Source: Mucilaginibacter flavidus
Lineage (GTDB): Bacteria; Bacteroidota; Bacteroidia; Sphingobacteriales; Sphingobacteriaceae
DNA length: 64,000 nucleotides
Assembly: GCF_024055575.1 (NCBI RefSeq)
Contig: NZ_JAMXOE010000007.1
Coordinates: 62,001-126,000 of the forward strand
Direction: 5' to 3'
Part shown: positions 7,509-15,784 of the stretch, one piece after another
Position numbering within the stretch: position 1 is the first letter of the stretch
Layout of the letters: every line of letters begins with the position of its first letter
Position numbers and translations under genes: made by a program
The notes under the pieces: generated by a model
Databases searched by the model: none
What the model saw: only the letters and a program-made list of their open reading frames with translations
Told to the model about the DNA's origin: nothing

Positions 7509-8993
7509 ATGAAAGTATTTAATGTGTTTTTTGCGCTGATGATTACGCTAATAACTGCAGATGCACAAACACTGAAACAGTACCCGACGGAAGTAAAAAA
7601 GCGAATGAACAAAGTAGAGAACAACCTGGGCGGCTGGGTAAAAATACAAGACAGCACTGGCTGGAATATTCGCGCCAGGATGGCCTACTACCATATAAAT
7701 GGCTTGAGCATAGCCATAATAAATAATTATAAAATTGAATGGGTTAAGGGTTACGGCTGGGCCGATACAGCGTTAAAAATTCCTGTAACCTCAGCAACGC
7801 TTTTTCAACCCGCATCCGTAGGTAAGTCTATACACGCTGTGGGAACCATGAAGCTGGTGCAGGACGGAAAGCTAGACTTGAACCGTGATATAAACGATTA
7901 TTTGAAGCGATGGAAGTTTCCATACGATTCGATAAGTCAAGGCAAAAAAATAACAACCCTGCAACTGCTTAGCCACACGGCCGGCTTATCGGTACATGGC
8001 TTTGATGGCTATAAATGGGGGCAACCGCTGCCAAATATCATACAGATACTTGATGGCCGGCCACCGGCAAACTCCCCGGCGGTGCGGTCGTTATTTGAAC
8101 CCGGGACAAAATTTGAATATTCCGGTGGCGGGTATACTATTTCTGGTTTAATGGATGAAGATATTACCGGGCAGCCATATGCCGATTACATGGCCAAAAC
8201 CGTTTTTAATCCCTTGGCTATGACCAACACTTTTTATTATTCTCAGCTAACAGCCAAACAGAAAACTAACCTGGCAACGGCATATCGGTCTGATGGAAAA
8301 GATATTGGATGCAAGTATCATATTTATCCTGAAGATGCATGCGGTGCATCGCTTTGGACTACACCAACCGACCTCGCAAAGTTTATTATAGAATTGCAGT
8401 TATCACTCGAAAATAAGAGCAACAAAATACTTTCGGCTGCAACTATCAGGCAAATGTTTAGCCCGCAGGTTGGGAAGGATAACGCCGCCGGTTTTTTTAT
8501 CGAACAAAAAGGAAATGATAAATATTTTCATCACGACGGGTTGAACGAAGGGTTTGTGGCTGATTATTACGCATCGGTAAAGGATGGCAATGGTGTTGTA
8601 ATTATGGCAAATACCGATTTGGCTGCCTATATCGACATCACCGAAGAAATTACTAATAGCGTGGCGACGGTTTATGGATGGAAAGGTTTTTACACACCTG
8701 TTTTAAAAAAGGAAATAAACGTGCCCGATAGCATTACAAACAAGTATTGCGGCAAATATAAATTTCGCGACGACTCGGAACAATCGGTGACCATTTTTAA
8801 AAAGAATGGCAAATTATGGTTCCATGACAGCAGCTCACCATCGCCATGGCTGATGCATTTCAGCAGTAATACTGATTTCTTTTTTTATGAGGTGGTGTTC
8901 AATATCCATTCTTTTACGACCAATGCAAAAGGAACCATCGATGGATTTATGATAAAGGCGCCCGACGGTTCATTTAAAGTAAAGAAAATATAA
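7509..8993 (+). CDS. Secreted serine hydrolase, beta-lactamase class C / penicillin-binding-like
   Basis: 494 residues with a signal peptide cut near residue 20 (LITADAQ). The beta-lactamase fold has its SxxK nucleophile at S103-V-G-K106, a YSG motif at 204-206 in place of YxN, and an HHDGLNEGF segment in the position of the KTG/HxG triad. A C-terminal extension (about 400-494) looks like the lipocalin-like domain common in these proteins. The family includes D-aminopeptidases, esterases and cell-wall peptidases; true beta-lactamase activity is not implied. It starts 3 nt after the frameshifted gene, so the two form an operon. Its stop codon is directly followed by an inverted repeat. Confidence 0.85.
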   Translation: MKVFNVFFALMITLITADAQTLKQYPTEVKKRMNKVENNLGGWVKIQDSTGWNIRARMAYYHINGLSIAIINNYKIEWVKGYGWADTALKIPVTSATLFQPASVGKSIHAVGTMKLVQDGKLDLNRDINDYLKRWKFPYDSISQGKKITTLQLLSHTAGLSVHGFDGYKWGQPLPNIIQILDGRPPANSPAVRSLFEPGTKFEYSGGGYTISGLMDEDITGQPYADYMAKTVFNPLAMTNTFYYSQLTAKQKTNLATAYRSDGKDIGCKYHIYPEDACGASLWTTPTDLAKFIIELQLSLENKSNKILSAATIRQMFSPQVGKDNAAGFFIEQKGNDKYFHHDGLNEGFVADYYASVKDGNGVVIMANTDLAAYIDITEEITNSVATVYGWKGFYTPVLKKEINVPDSITNKYCGKYKFRDDSEQSVTIFKKNGKLWFHDSSSPSPWLMHFSSNTDFFFYEVVFNIHSFTTNAKGTIDGFMIKAPDGSFKVKKI

Positions 8994-9107
8994 GTCCGAA
9001 AGTCCGGAAGTCAGAAAAGACCGAAAGAAATAGTTTGATAAGATATATTTCGGCTCACCAACTAATTGCAGCTTCTTCCGGACTTCCGGACTTTCCGACT
9101 TTCGGAC
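8994..9107. repeat. Intergenic inverted repeat, GTCCGAAAGTCCGG family
   Basis: Left arm 8994-9012 (GTCCGAAAGTCCGGAAGTC) pairs with right arm 9081-9107, which carries one 8-nt duplication inside. It begins one base after the serine hydrolase stop. The spacer segment AACTAATT..CTTCTTCCGG recurs at 63222-63242, so it belongs to a dispersed family. Confidence 0.75.
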
Positions 9108-9118
9108 CAAAAATTTAT

Positions 9119-9126
9119 TACTTTTG
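9119..9126 (+). promoter_or_regulatory. -7 promoter element of the DAACS symporter gene
   Basis: TACTTTTG matches TAnnTTTG exactly, 17 nt before the ATG at 9144. It sits just after the inverted repeat, so the -33 region would fall inside the repeat's right arm. Confidence 0.6.
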
Positions 9127-9143
9127 CAGGCTAAATTAGCTGT

Positions 9144-10538
9144 ATGCAAAAAAGCAGACTTACGCTGTATATTTTTATCGCGCTTATATTAGGCGTGCTG
9201 GCAGGGTACCTTTATAACATTTATGTTATAGATTCTGTCAACAGAAATTTAAGCGCCGCTGAGGCCAGCATTAAAAAACTGGATGCCCGGCTGGCGCTAA
9301 CCGATAGTACTACTGCAGCGTTTAAACCGCTTAAGGCCCAACGCGCCGCCCAGGCCGATTTACGGAAAGCTGCTGACACGCTTCGCGAAGACAAGCTGGA
9401 AGGCTTCACCATTTTAACAACCATCTTCCTTAACCTTATAAAAATGATCGTGGGGCTGCTGGTGTTTTCAACGCTGGTAGTAGGTGTTGCCAAGGTTGGC
9501 GATATAAAAGCGGTTGGGCGTATTGGCGGCAAAACGCTGTTATGGTTTTTAAGCGCTACGCTGGTATCACTTTTATTGGGTATGCTGCTGGTTAACCTTT
9601 TTCAACCCGGTACCGAAATGCACTTACCATTGCCCGATAGCCATTTAGCCACAGGTATTAAAAAGTCGGGTATCTCGTTTAAAGATTTTATCGACCACGT
9701 ATTCCCGAAAAGCTTTTTCGATGCAATGGCTAAAAACGAGATACTGCAAATTGTAGTCTTCTCGATATTTTTTGGCATAGCGACTGCCGCAATAGGCGAA
9801 AAAGGAGAGATACTAATAAAAGCGATGGATGCACTGGCCCATGTTGTTATGAAAATAACTGGCTACGTGATGATGCTGGCACCTTTGGCGGTGTTTGGCG
9901 GTATTACTGCAGTGGTTGCTAAACAGGGGCTTGGCGTTTTATCAACCTATGCCGTTTTTATAGGCGAGTTTTATTTTTCGCTTACCGTGCTTTGGGCAGT
10001 TATTATTTTTGCCGGTTTTGTGGTGCTCCGCAAACGGGTATTCAACCTGGTTGGTAAGATAAAGGACGCCATGCTTATAGCTTTCAGCACTTCGACCAGC
10101 GAGGCTGCTTATCCGAGAGTATTGGTGGAACTTGAACGTTTCGGCTGCAGCAACAAAATTGTGAGCTTTGTTTTACCGCTGGGTTATTCCTTCAACCTCG
10201 ACGGTTCTATGATGTATATGACTTTCGCCTCCCTGTTCCTGGCACAGGCATACAATATGCATTTATCCATTGGGCAACAAGTTACCATGCTACTGATATT
10301 AATGCTTACCAGCAAAGGCATTGCAGGTGTACCGCGTGCATCGCTGGTGGTGATTGCCGGTACCTTACCTTTATTTAATATACCTGAAGCCGGGTTAGCG
10401 TTAATTCTTGGTATTGATCCTTTGCTTGATATGGGGCGTTCTGCAACGAATGTTTTAGGAAATGCAATGGCGACGGCAGTTGTGAGCAAATGGGAAAATG
10501 AATTAACAGAAGAAAGAATTAGTGAATTAGTGAATTAG
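9144..10538 (+). CDS. Dicarboxylate/amino acid:cation symporter (DAACS, GltP/DctA-like)
   Basis: 464 residues with the full DAACS fold: about eight transmembrane helices plus two re-entrant hairpins. The first hairpin serine-rich motif is AFSTSTSEAAYPRVL (near 310), the NMDGT-like segment is FNLDGSMMYM (near 350), and the second hairpin is SKGIAGVPRASLVV (near 390). It imports glutamate, aspartate or C4-dicarboxylates with Na+ or H+. Which of these is not clear from sequence. A predicted coiled-coil insert after helix 1 (about 32-75, rich in Ala, Lys and Asp) extends the periplasmic loop, as in some Bacteroidota members. The last codons and the TAG stop lie inside a tandem 8-bp repeat, so the final few residues are repeat-encoded. 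Confidence 0.9.
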   Translation: MQKSRLTLYIFIALILGVLAGYLYNIYVIDSVNRNLSAAEASIKKLDARLALTDSTTAAFKPLKAQRAAQADLRKAADTLREDKLEGFTILTTIFLNLIKMIVGLLVFSTLVVGVAKVGDIKAVGRIGGKTLLWFLSATLVSLLLGMLLVNLFQPGTEMHLPLPDSHLATGIKKSGISFKDFIDHVFPKSFFDAMAKNEILQIVVFSIFFGIATAAIGEKGEILIKAMDALAHVVMKITGYVMMLAPLAVFGGITAVVAKQGLGVLSTYAVFIGEFYFSLTVLWAVIIFAGFVVLRKRVFNLVGKIKDAMLIAFSTSTSEAAYPRVLVELERFGCSNKIVSFVLPLGYSFNLDGSMMYMTFASLFLAQAYNMHLSIGQQVTMLLILMLTSKGIAGVPRASLVVIAGTLPLFNIPEAGLALILGIDPLLDMGRSATNVLGNAMATAVVSKWENELTEERISELVN

Positions 10539-10543
10539 TGATT
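10516..10543. repeat. Tandem 8-bp repeat (GAATTAGT x3), left flank of the four-helix-bundle gene
   Basis: Three head-to-tail copies of GAATTAGT (10516-10539), then GATT. It overlaps the 3' end and stop codon of the symporter gene. The reverse complement appears at 10990-11022 on the far side of the S23 gene. Confidence 0.85.
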
Positions 10544-10581
10544 GTATAAGCATCTGTTTTATATTAACAAATTAATACATT

Positions 10582-10962
10582 ATGAATGAGAATAGTTCTA
10601 AAGTCGATTTTGCGGAAATATTGCGCAATCGCACTAAGAAATTTGTGGTTGATAATATTAAGTTCTTTCGCACTTTACCAAAGACCGAGGAAGCAAAAAT
10701 CATTGGCAGACAATTATTGCGGTCTTCATCATCAGTAGGAGCGAACTACCGTGCAGCCTGTCGTGCAAGGTCACAAGCCGAATTTCATTCCAAGCTATCC
10801 ATTGTAGTTGAGGAAGCCGATGAATCAGTATTTTGGATGGAAATTTTGGTCGAAGCGCAAGTTGTGAAATCATCGGAACTTAACTGTTTATCAGGTGAAG
10901 CAAACCAAATTCTACAAATTGCATCAGCATCAAGAAAAACTGTATCATCAAAAAATAGATAA
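10582..10962 (+). CDS. Four-helix-bundle protein, S23/IVS-encoded family
   Basis: 126 residues made almost only of four amphipathic helices, with the family landmarks LLRSSSSVGANYRAACRA (about 46-63), AEFHSKLSIVVEEADES and FWMEILVEA. The family was first found as proteins encoded in intervening sequences of 23S rRNA genes, and its close relative Avd is the helper protein of diversity-generating retroelements. Free-standing copies scattered between genes are common in Bacteroidota and their role is unknown. No reverse transcriptase or variable-repeat gene is seen nearby. The gene is enclosed by inverted copies of an AATTAGTGA-type repeat, which suggests that gene plus flanks moved as a unit. 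Confidence 0.9.
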   Translation: MNENSSKVDFAEILRNRTKKFVVDNIKFFRTLPKTEEAKIIGRQLLRSSSSVGANYRAACRARSQAEFHSKLSIVVEEADESVFWMEILVEAQVVKSSELNCLSGEANQILQIASASRKTVSSKNR

Positions 10963-10989
10963 CTTTTCAATTCATGAATTATTTCATTA

Positions 10990-11022
10990 AATCACTAATT
11001 CACCAAATCACTAATTCACTAA
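10990..11022. repeat. Right-flank repeat, inverse of the GAATTAGT array
   Basis: Two copies of AATCACTAATTCAC, at 10990 and 11006, are the reverse complement of the array at 10516-10543. The second copy runs on to ACTAA. Together the flanks enclose the four-helix-bundle gene in about 0.5 kb. Confidence 0.85.
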
Positions 11023-11032
11023 CTGCTTAAAT

Positions 11033-11536
11033 ATGTCTGACAAGGCGAAAAAAATATTCTTTACTTTAACAATTGTTGTTCCGTTCCTATTGTACTGCGT
11101 TTACTATTATAGCCATATGATAAAAAATGCGCCGTACAAGTTTAGCGAGTTTAAATCATTTGTGTTTAAATATGGCACCAGCGATAGTATGGTAAATACG
11201 TATAACTCTGCAACCGGCGATTATCAATACCTGAATCGTAAAGACTCGCTAGTAAAGACTAATTTGCCGCTGCATAGCAGCGATTTGCTTTACCTGCACC
11301 GAAAAGCGGCCGAGCTTGGCTTCTGGGATTTTCCGGTACAGGAACTGGGCGATAGCAGCAAAATTAAAGGGAAGCCGTTACGCTATTATATAGAATTTAA
11401 CTATCAGCGCAAAAGTAAAAAGGTGTGGTTTGATGAATCATTTGACCGTGACCTGAAGCTGAAAGATGCCAATGAGACCTTTATTAAGGAAATACAGCGT
11501 GTTTTAGGCGAAGCAGAAGAAAAGAATAAAAAGTAA
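11033..11536 (+). CDS. Membrane-anchored protein of unknown function
   Basis: 167 residues. One N-terminal transmembrane helix (about 9-27, FFTLTIVVPFLLYCVYYY) is followed by a soluble domain that should face the periplasm. The domain has an alternating polar/apolar pattern and ends in a charged helix (EIQRVLGEAEEKNKK). I do not recognise the family. It sits between the S23 repeat element and the rplU promoter and is not clearly part of either transcript. Codon use matches the neighbours and the length and start look natural, so it is probably a real gene. Confidence 0.65.
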   Translation: MSDKAKKIFFTLTIVVPFLLYCVYYYSHMIKNAPYKFSEFKSFVFKYGTSDSMVNTYNSATGDYQYLNRKDSLVKTNLPLHSSDLLYLHRKAAELGFWDFPVQELGDSSKIKGKPLRYYIEFNYQRKSKKVWFDESFDRDLKLKDANETFIKEIQRVLGEAEEKNKK

Positions 11537-11543
11537 TTGAGGT

Positions 11544-11575
11544 GTTGTTTATTGCGATATGAATTCCTATATTTG
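11544..11575 (+). promoter_or_regulatory. Promoter of rplU-rpmA (-33 and -7 elements)
   Basis: GTTG at 11544-11547 and TATATTTG at 11568-11575, 20 bp apart, match the Bacteroidota sigma-A promoter (TTTG / TAnnTTTG). The rplU ATG is 33 nt downstream. This is the clearest complete promoter in the window. Confidence 0.75.
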
Positions 11576-11608
11576 CACCTCGAATTTTAAAACAATAATT
11601 AACAAACA

Positions 11609-11917
11609 ATGTACGCAATAGTAAGTATAGCCGGACAGCAATTTAAAGTTGCAAAAGACCAGCAGATCTTTGTACACAGATTACAGGGTGATGAGGGCGC
11701 TAGTATTGAATTTGACAACGTATTGTTAGCTGAAAACGAAGGTAAATTTAAATTAGGTTCTGATTTAAAAAGTGCTAAAGTTTCTGCTAAGATAGTGTCT
11801 CATTTAAAAGGTGATAAAGTAATTATCTTCAAAAAGAAAAGAAGGAAAGGTTACAAAAAGAAAAACGGTCACCGTCAGCAATTTACCAAGATAGAGATCA
11901 CTGGTATAACATTATAA
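11609..11917 (+). CDS. rplU: 50S ribosomal protein L21
   Basis: 102 residues, full length. It starts MYAIVSIAGQQFKVAKDQ and carries the L21 landmarks DNVLL, the basic stretch FKKKRRKGYKKKNGHRQ (about 74-90) and the closing KIEITGI. It binds 23S rRNA in the large subunit. It is transcribed with rpmA, 51 nt downstream, the near-universal order, from the promoter at 11544-11575. Confidence 0.98.
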   Translation: MYAIVSIAGQQFKVAKDQQIFVHRLQGDEGASIEFDNVLLAENEGKFKLGSDLKSAKVSAKIVSHLKGDKVIIFKKKRRKGYKKKNGHRQQFTKIEITGITL

Positions 11918-11968
11918 TTAAAGTTTAATCGAATCCGCCAGCTGGTGGATCATAAAAAATATTAAGAA

Positions 11969-12430
11969 ATGGCACACAAAAAAGGGGCCGGTAGTTCCAG
12001 AAACGGCCGCGAGTCACATAGCAAACGTTTAGGTATCAAGATATTTGGTGGTCAACCGGCAATTGCAGGTAACATCATCGTTCGTCAGCGTGGTACAAAA
12101 CACAACCCAGGCCTGAATGTAGGTATTGGCAGAGACCACACCTTATTCGCTTTGGCTGAAGGTATTGTAACATTCAAAAAGAAAGCAGACAACCGTTCAT
12201 ACGTATCTGTATTGCCTTTGGAAGTTGCGCCTGTTGCAGAAGATGCAGCGCCCGCACCAAAAGTAAAAGCAGAGAAAAAAGTTGTTGAAGCAAAAGCACC
12301 AGTAGCAGAAGCTGCACCGGTTGAAGCAACTGTTGTTGAAGAAGCTCCCGTAGCTGAAGAAGCTCCGAAAAAGAAAGCAGCCCCAAAAAAGAAAGCTGCT
12401 GACGCTGAAGAAGCTCCTGCCGCCGAGTAA
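11969..12430 (+). CDS. rpmA: 50S ribosomal protein L27 with a long acidic/basic C-terminal extension
   Basis: 153 residues, whereas L27 is usually about 85. Residues 1-85 are canonical ([20 protein letters not shown], then [18 protein letters not shown] and [12 protein letters not shown]). The N-terminus begins directly with the residues that reach the peptidyl-transferase centre, with no Firmicutes-type leader. Residues 86-153 are an added low-complexity tail built from Ala, Pro, Val, Glu and Lys, with repeated EEAPVAE-like units and [11 protein letters not shown]. It should be disordered. It may have expanded by repeat slippage and could lie on the ribosome surface. A terminator follows. 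Confidence 0.95.
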   Translation: MAHKKGAGSSRNGRESHSKRLGIKIFGGQPAIAGNIIVRQRGTKHNPGLNVGIGRDHTLFALAEGIVTFKKKADNRSYVSVLPLEVAPVAEDAAPAPKVKAEKKVVEAKAPVAEAAPVEATVVEEAPVAEEAPKKKAAPKKKAADAEEAPAAE

Positions 12431-12453
12431 TCAACGAACCGTAAACATATTTT

Positions 12454-12488
12454 AAAGCCCGGATTTAGTAATAAGTCCGGGCTTTTTG
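12454..12488 (+). terminator. Rho-independent terminator of rplU-rpmA
   Basis: AAAGCCCGGA (12454-12463) pairs with TCCGGGCTTT and is followed by T residues. It closes the L21-L27 operon. Confidence 0.92.
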
Positions 12489-12499
12489 TATTTAACCTC

Positions 12500-12608
12500 G
12501 TAGAGACGCGATGTTTCGCGTCTTAAACGATGCAGTTCTGAGCGTGTTTTATTAAAGCGACGTTATCGGTTACCTGTCAACGGGAGACGCGAAGCATCGC
12601 GTCTCTAC
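12500..12608. repeat. Dispersed palindromic repeat, GTAGAGACGC family, copy A
   Basis: GTAGAGACGCGATGTTTCGCGTC at the left and GAGACGCGAAGCATCGCGTC then TCTAC at the right are hairpins in inverted order, about 60 bp apart. The middle contains GGTTACCTGTCA, also found in copy B (53684-53775). A third copy is at 59763-59860. Copy A lies between the convergent rpmA and GT-C genes. Confidence 0.85.
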
Positions 12609-12634
12609 AAAGGAAATGTCAATATGTGGGGGTG

Positions 12635-14308
12635 TTATAATTTCGTTGATGTGCTATCTTTCTTCAGCCCGAACGACATTAGCGTAAACGAACTGTTTTT
12701 AAATATCACTTTGTTATCGGCAAAAGATGGCGCTTTAAACCTTGCATAGTCTTTATTGGTTAACAAAACTATGCTCACATTATAATGCTGGAATAACTTT
12801 GCAGCATTTGCCGGGGCAGATGTGCTCAAATAACTTAGCATAGCGTTTCTGTCGCTTTCTCGCTGATCATAACTGATGTATGGATTTGAGAAATAGGTTT
12901 CAACAGAAACCATTTTAATAGCCGTAGGCATCACCGGAAACAATGACAAATCGTGTTCACAGAGCAATACGTTATTAAGCGGTACATTTTTGCTGATAAA
13001 ATTGTAGATCTCTATTTTGTCTTTTTCATTACCCTTATCGATAGCTGCCTGCCTTAGGTCTGAAAAATCGTACCGGTTGCTGTATACCGGGAAATAGATT
13101 ACTGCAAATAACAGCGATATACCGATAAAAACATTAGTTGAAATTGTGCCACTATTTTTTGTTTTACCTGCGCCTATCACCCTTTTATAAACCAATTGCA
13201 ATAAAAAGATAAACCCAAAAGCGAAGAAAACAGACTGCAGCGCCTTTAAGTAAAAAAAGTAATGAAATGCCGGAATAGTATCAGGAAGGTGAATAATATT
13301 TAAGCGGTTTAATGTGGGGATCACCGATTCATACAGGTACATTATCATCGTAATAGCCAGCCAGTTAAACAGTATTTTTCTAATAATTCCGTTTTCGAAT
13401 TTTAAATAGAACCAAATAACACCAACAATCGCGACCAACAGACTGACGTTGAGGTTTGCTTTTAGCAGTGCTACCGATTGTTTTCTTTCAAAAATGCCGG
13501 GTGCACATTCCAGGATTGCACGGTTAACAAAATGGAAATCATATTTACCCCATACGAAATAAAGAAACGGAAATGCGCACAATAAAAATGGTATGGCTGT
13601 AATAACACCTTGTAAGATGTATCTTGTTACCTGGTTGTATTCTTTAGCTTTAAGAGCCGCAATTGTATTTTGTAATTGTAGTATTACCAGCAACAGGATA
13701 ACGATAATGGTTGGCGCCGAATGGCCAAGAAAAGTTATACCAATGGAGGCCCCAAGCGCAATAAACCAGCCCATTTGCTGAGTGGAATACGCTTTGAAGC
13801 AAAGGATTATGTTTATGTAAAATAAAAACTGTACAAACGAATCGGATATGAGCCATGGGGAATAAGTGGCCGAACCCCAACATGGTAAATTGCCATTTGT
13901 AAAAAATAAGAAAGCAAGTAACCCTGCCAGCGCCACCCTGTAATCGAATAGCTTAATCATCATTACAAGGAAGGCAATCGGGCTCAGTATATTTATAAAC
14001 GCACCCGCCCTTGCCACTACAACATTAATTGGCAAACCGGTAAGTTTTACAATAAGCGTTTCGGATAAAAATAATAGGGGGTTATACCACATGTACTGGC
14101 CGGCGTAATTAGCATCCTGCCCGTAGTTGCCATTTAGGGTTGTTCGGATATATGCGATGTCACGATCAAAATCGGGCTCGCTGGCCCAGTGCAAGTCGTG
14201 TATTGTTCTGTAGCATTGTACAAGTGCGGCAATAATCATAACAATGCATGCTAACCAGTACTTGGTATTATCTTTGGGTGGCATGCTGCTGGAATCGGCT
14301 CTAATCAT
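12635..14308 (-). CDS. Polytopic membrane protein, GT-C glycosyltransferase-like
   Basis: 557 residues. One helix near 20-38 is followed by a periplasmic loop carrying EPDFDRD (about 58-64), where GT-C enzymes have their metal or catalytic acidic motif. A further eleven or so hydrophobic helices run to about residue 420, then a soluble periplasmic tail. This is the plan of polyprenyl-phosphate-sugar-dependent glycosyltransferases (PMT, ArnT, YfhO types). No close family name can be given and a pure transport role is not excluded. The gene is alone, separated from rsmD by 70 nt and from rpmA by a repeat. Confidence 0.6.
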   Translation of the reverse strand: MIRADSSSMPPKDNTKYWLACIVMIIAALVQCYRTIHDLHWASEPDFDRDIAYIRTTLNGNYGQDANYAGQYMWYNPLLFLSETLIVKLTGLPINVVVARAGAFINILSPIAFLVMMIKLFDYRVALAGLLAFLFFTNGNLPCWGSATYSPWLISDSFVQFLFYINIILCFKAYSTQQMGWFIALGASIGITFLGHSAPTIIVILLLVILQLQNTIAALKAKEYNQVTRYILQGVITAIPFLLCAFPFLYFVWGKYDFHFVNRAILECAPGIFERKQSVALLKANLNVSLLVAIVGVIWFYLKFENGIIRKILFNWLAITMIMYLYESVIPTLNRLNIIHLPDTIPAFHYFFYLKALQSVFFAFGFIFLLQLVYKRVIGAGKTKNSGTISTNVFIGISLLFAVIYFPVYSNRYDFSDLRQAAIDKGNEKDKIEIYNFISKNVPLNNVLLCEHDLSLFPVMPTAIKMVSVETYFSNPYISYDQRESDRNAMLSYLSTSAPANAAKLFQHYNVSIVLLTNKDYARFKAPSFADNKVIFKNSSFTLMSFGLKKDSTSTKL

Positions 14309-14378
14309 TAGGGGGAATGATATTTAAATGTATTTAGTGTGTGTTCTTTATACTACTAAAATTGCCTTTAAGTTACAC

Positions 14379-14912
14379 TTAATTGTTGAAAAACGAAAAA
14401 GAAGAATGCCCATATTTGCGCTGCTCACTAAACGCCGGGTGATTGCTTAAATTTTGCATTGATTGATGTTCAACAATCAATAAACCGCCAGGCGACAGCA
14501 AGTTTTTCTCGAAAACTATTTTGGGAATCTCCGGAATTTGGTTCATATCATAAGGGGGATCGGCAAATATTAAGTCGTACTGGTCGGTTTCCAGCTGCAG
14601 GTATTTAAAAACATCGTCCTTGAAAGTTTTAATATTAGTTAAACCGTGCTGGCGGGCAGTATCTTTAAGATAATGCACACATTGGATGCTTCTGTCAACA
14701 GATATCACCTGCGCAGCTCCCCGCGAGGCAAACTCCATTGATATGTTTCCGGTGCCGCTAAACAGGTCAAGCACGCGGATGTCTTCAAATTCAATTTTAT
14801 TTTGGAGGATATTGAAAAGCGCTTCTTTGGCCAAATCAGTAGTTGGACGCACGGGCAGGTTTTTCGCCGGATTCAGCCTTAACCCCCTTAAACGGCCACC
14901 GATGATCCGCAT
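14379..14912 (-). CDS. rsmD: 16S rRNA (guanine(966)-N(2))-methyltransferase RsmD
   Basis: 177 residues, family-typical. MRIIGGRLRGLRL begins the protein, and VRPTTDLAKEALFNIL is the conserved RsmD helix. The SAM-binding motif is VLDLFSGTGNIS (48-59) and the catalytic DPPY is at 118-121. It methylates N2 of G966 in 16S rRNA during 30S assembly. Its start overlaps the end of the upstream DUF3822 gene by 25 nt, so translation of the two is probably coupled. Confidence 0.95.
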   Translation of the reverse strand: MRIIGGRLRGLRLNPAKNLPVRPTTDLAKEALFNILQNKIEFEDIRVLDLFSGTGNISMEFASRGAAQVISVDRSIQCVHYLKDTARQHGLTNIKTFKDDVFKYLQLETDQYDLIFADPPYDMNQIPEIPKIVFEKNLLSPGGLLIVEHQSMQNLSNHPAFSEQRKYGHSSFSFFNN

Positions 14913-15697
14913 AACGATAAAGCAGCCAGTGACAGCAATTTATGTGATTGAATTTGACCGGGAAGTTCGAGCACTTTTAATCCGTTACGTTCAATTTTTG
15001 GGAAAAAGTAAGCGAGGCGTATAAGGTTCTTATCGCCGGCGGCAACATCACCACTGATAACAAGCGTAATGTTTTGGGGTTTTAAGTTGAGTTCTTCGGT
15101 AACAAATGAAGCGAAATAGGCCAGTTCATCCTCACTTCTAAAATCAAAAGTGTTATAAAAACGAAGTGTTTTCAACGAAAAATAAAGCAATTGCACTTTA
15201 TCTTTACTTACATCAAGGTATAAATTGTTATTTGGCGGGTTGCTGTTAGCGATAGCTTTTATCCACCCTTTAGCTGTATAAACCGCATTTTGAAGTCCAA
15301 ATCTTTCAACTGCCGATATAAGGCCGGCGTCAGTTTTATAAATTATGGCGTTAATATCGTCGAGCGGTTGAGCGAAAACTTTTTCGTTTTCTTTAACATC
15401 AAGGAAACGTGCAAAGCCCGAAACCCTTTCCTCGCGGAACAGGCTGTTAGGAATAAGCGTCAGACCTGAAGCCGGCATACCGATGATGACCTTTTTGTAA
15501 GTGGCCGACAATAAATCGTTCAGGGCCATTGGCTGAAAAAGCTCCTGCAGATCGCAGTTTTGTGCCGAAACCAGCAAGTGCGTATCATTTACAACCGCAT
15601 AGCTAAATGAGGTTGGCTCAACCTGTAGCAATAGGGTGTAGCTATAAGCCTGGTACAGGTTAAAAGTGTTATCGGTATAATTGTTAGTGTCGCTCAT
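14888..15697 (-). CDS. DUF3822 family protein
   Basis: 269 residues from MSDTNNYTDNTFN. The sequence matches DUF3822, a Bacteroidota family that usually sits beside rsmD and often coaD. It has an actin/Hsp70-like ASKHA pattern of strands and helices (YSYTLLLQVEP, VIIGMPASGLTLIPN, LYLDVSKDKVQLLYF). Role unknown; the stable link to rRNA methylation suggests a housekeeping task. An ATG four codons earlier (15709) falls within the likely -7 box, so the start at 15697 is preferred, which leaves almost no 5' leader. Overlaps rsmD by 25 nt. Confidence 0.85.
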   Translation of the reverse strand: MSDTNNYTDNTFNLYQAYSYTLLLQVEPTSFSYAVVNDTHLLVSAQNCDLQELFQPMALNDLLSATYKKVIIGMPASGLTLIPNSLFREERVSGFARFLDVKENEKVFAQPLDDINAIIYKTDAGLISAVERFGLQNAVYTAKGWIKAIANSNPPNNNLYLDVSKDKVQLLYFSLKTLRFYNTFDFRSEDELAYFASFVTEELNLKPQNITLVISGDVAAGDKNLIRLAYFFPKIERNGLKVLELPGQIQSHKLLSLAALSLCGSSVAV

Positions 15698-15706
15698 GCA
15701 GATAAG

Positions 15707-15714
15707 CAAAAGTA
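15707..15714 (-). promoter_or_regulatory. -7 promoter element of DUF3822-rsmD
   Basis: Reads TACTTTTG on the minus strand, an exact TAnnTTTG match. It ends 9 nt before the ATG, so with a start site 5-7 nt downstream the mRNA would be almost leaderless. Confidence 0.6.
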
Positions 15715-15784
15715 ATTATTTTTTATCATTTGCTATCTGCAATATTAACGAGGGATCGCTTTATTAAATATTAGTGGTATTTAG

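Noticed and set aside
7509..8993. Antibiotic-resistance class C beta-lactamase
   Set aside because: SxxK is present, but YxN and KTG are replaced (YSG, HDG) and a C-terminal domain is added, so it fits the broader serine hydrolase/esterase group.
10582..10962. Diversity-generating retroelement accessory gene (avd)
   Set aside because: The fold is related, but no reverse transcriptase, template repeat or variable target gene lies nearby; S23-type is the safer call.
10516..11022. CRISPR-like array
   Set aside because: The GAATTAGT units are direct 8-bp tandem copies without spacers, and the other side is inverted. No cas genes.
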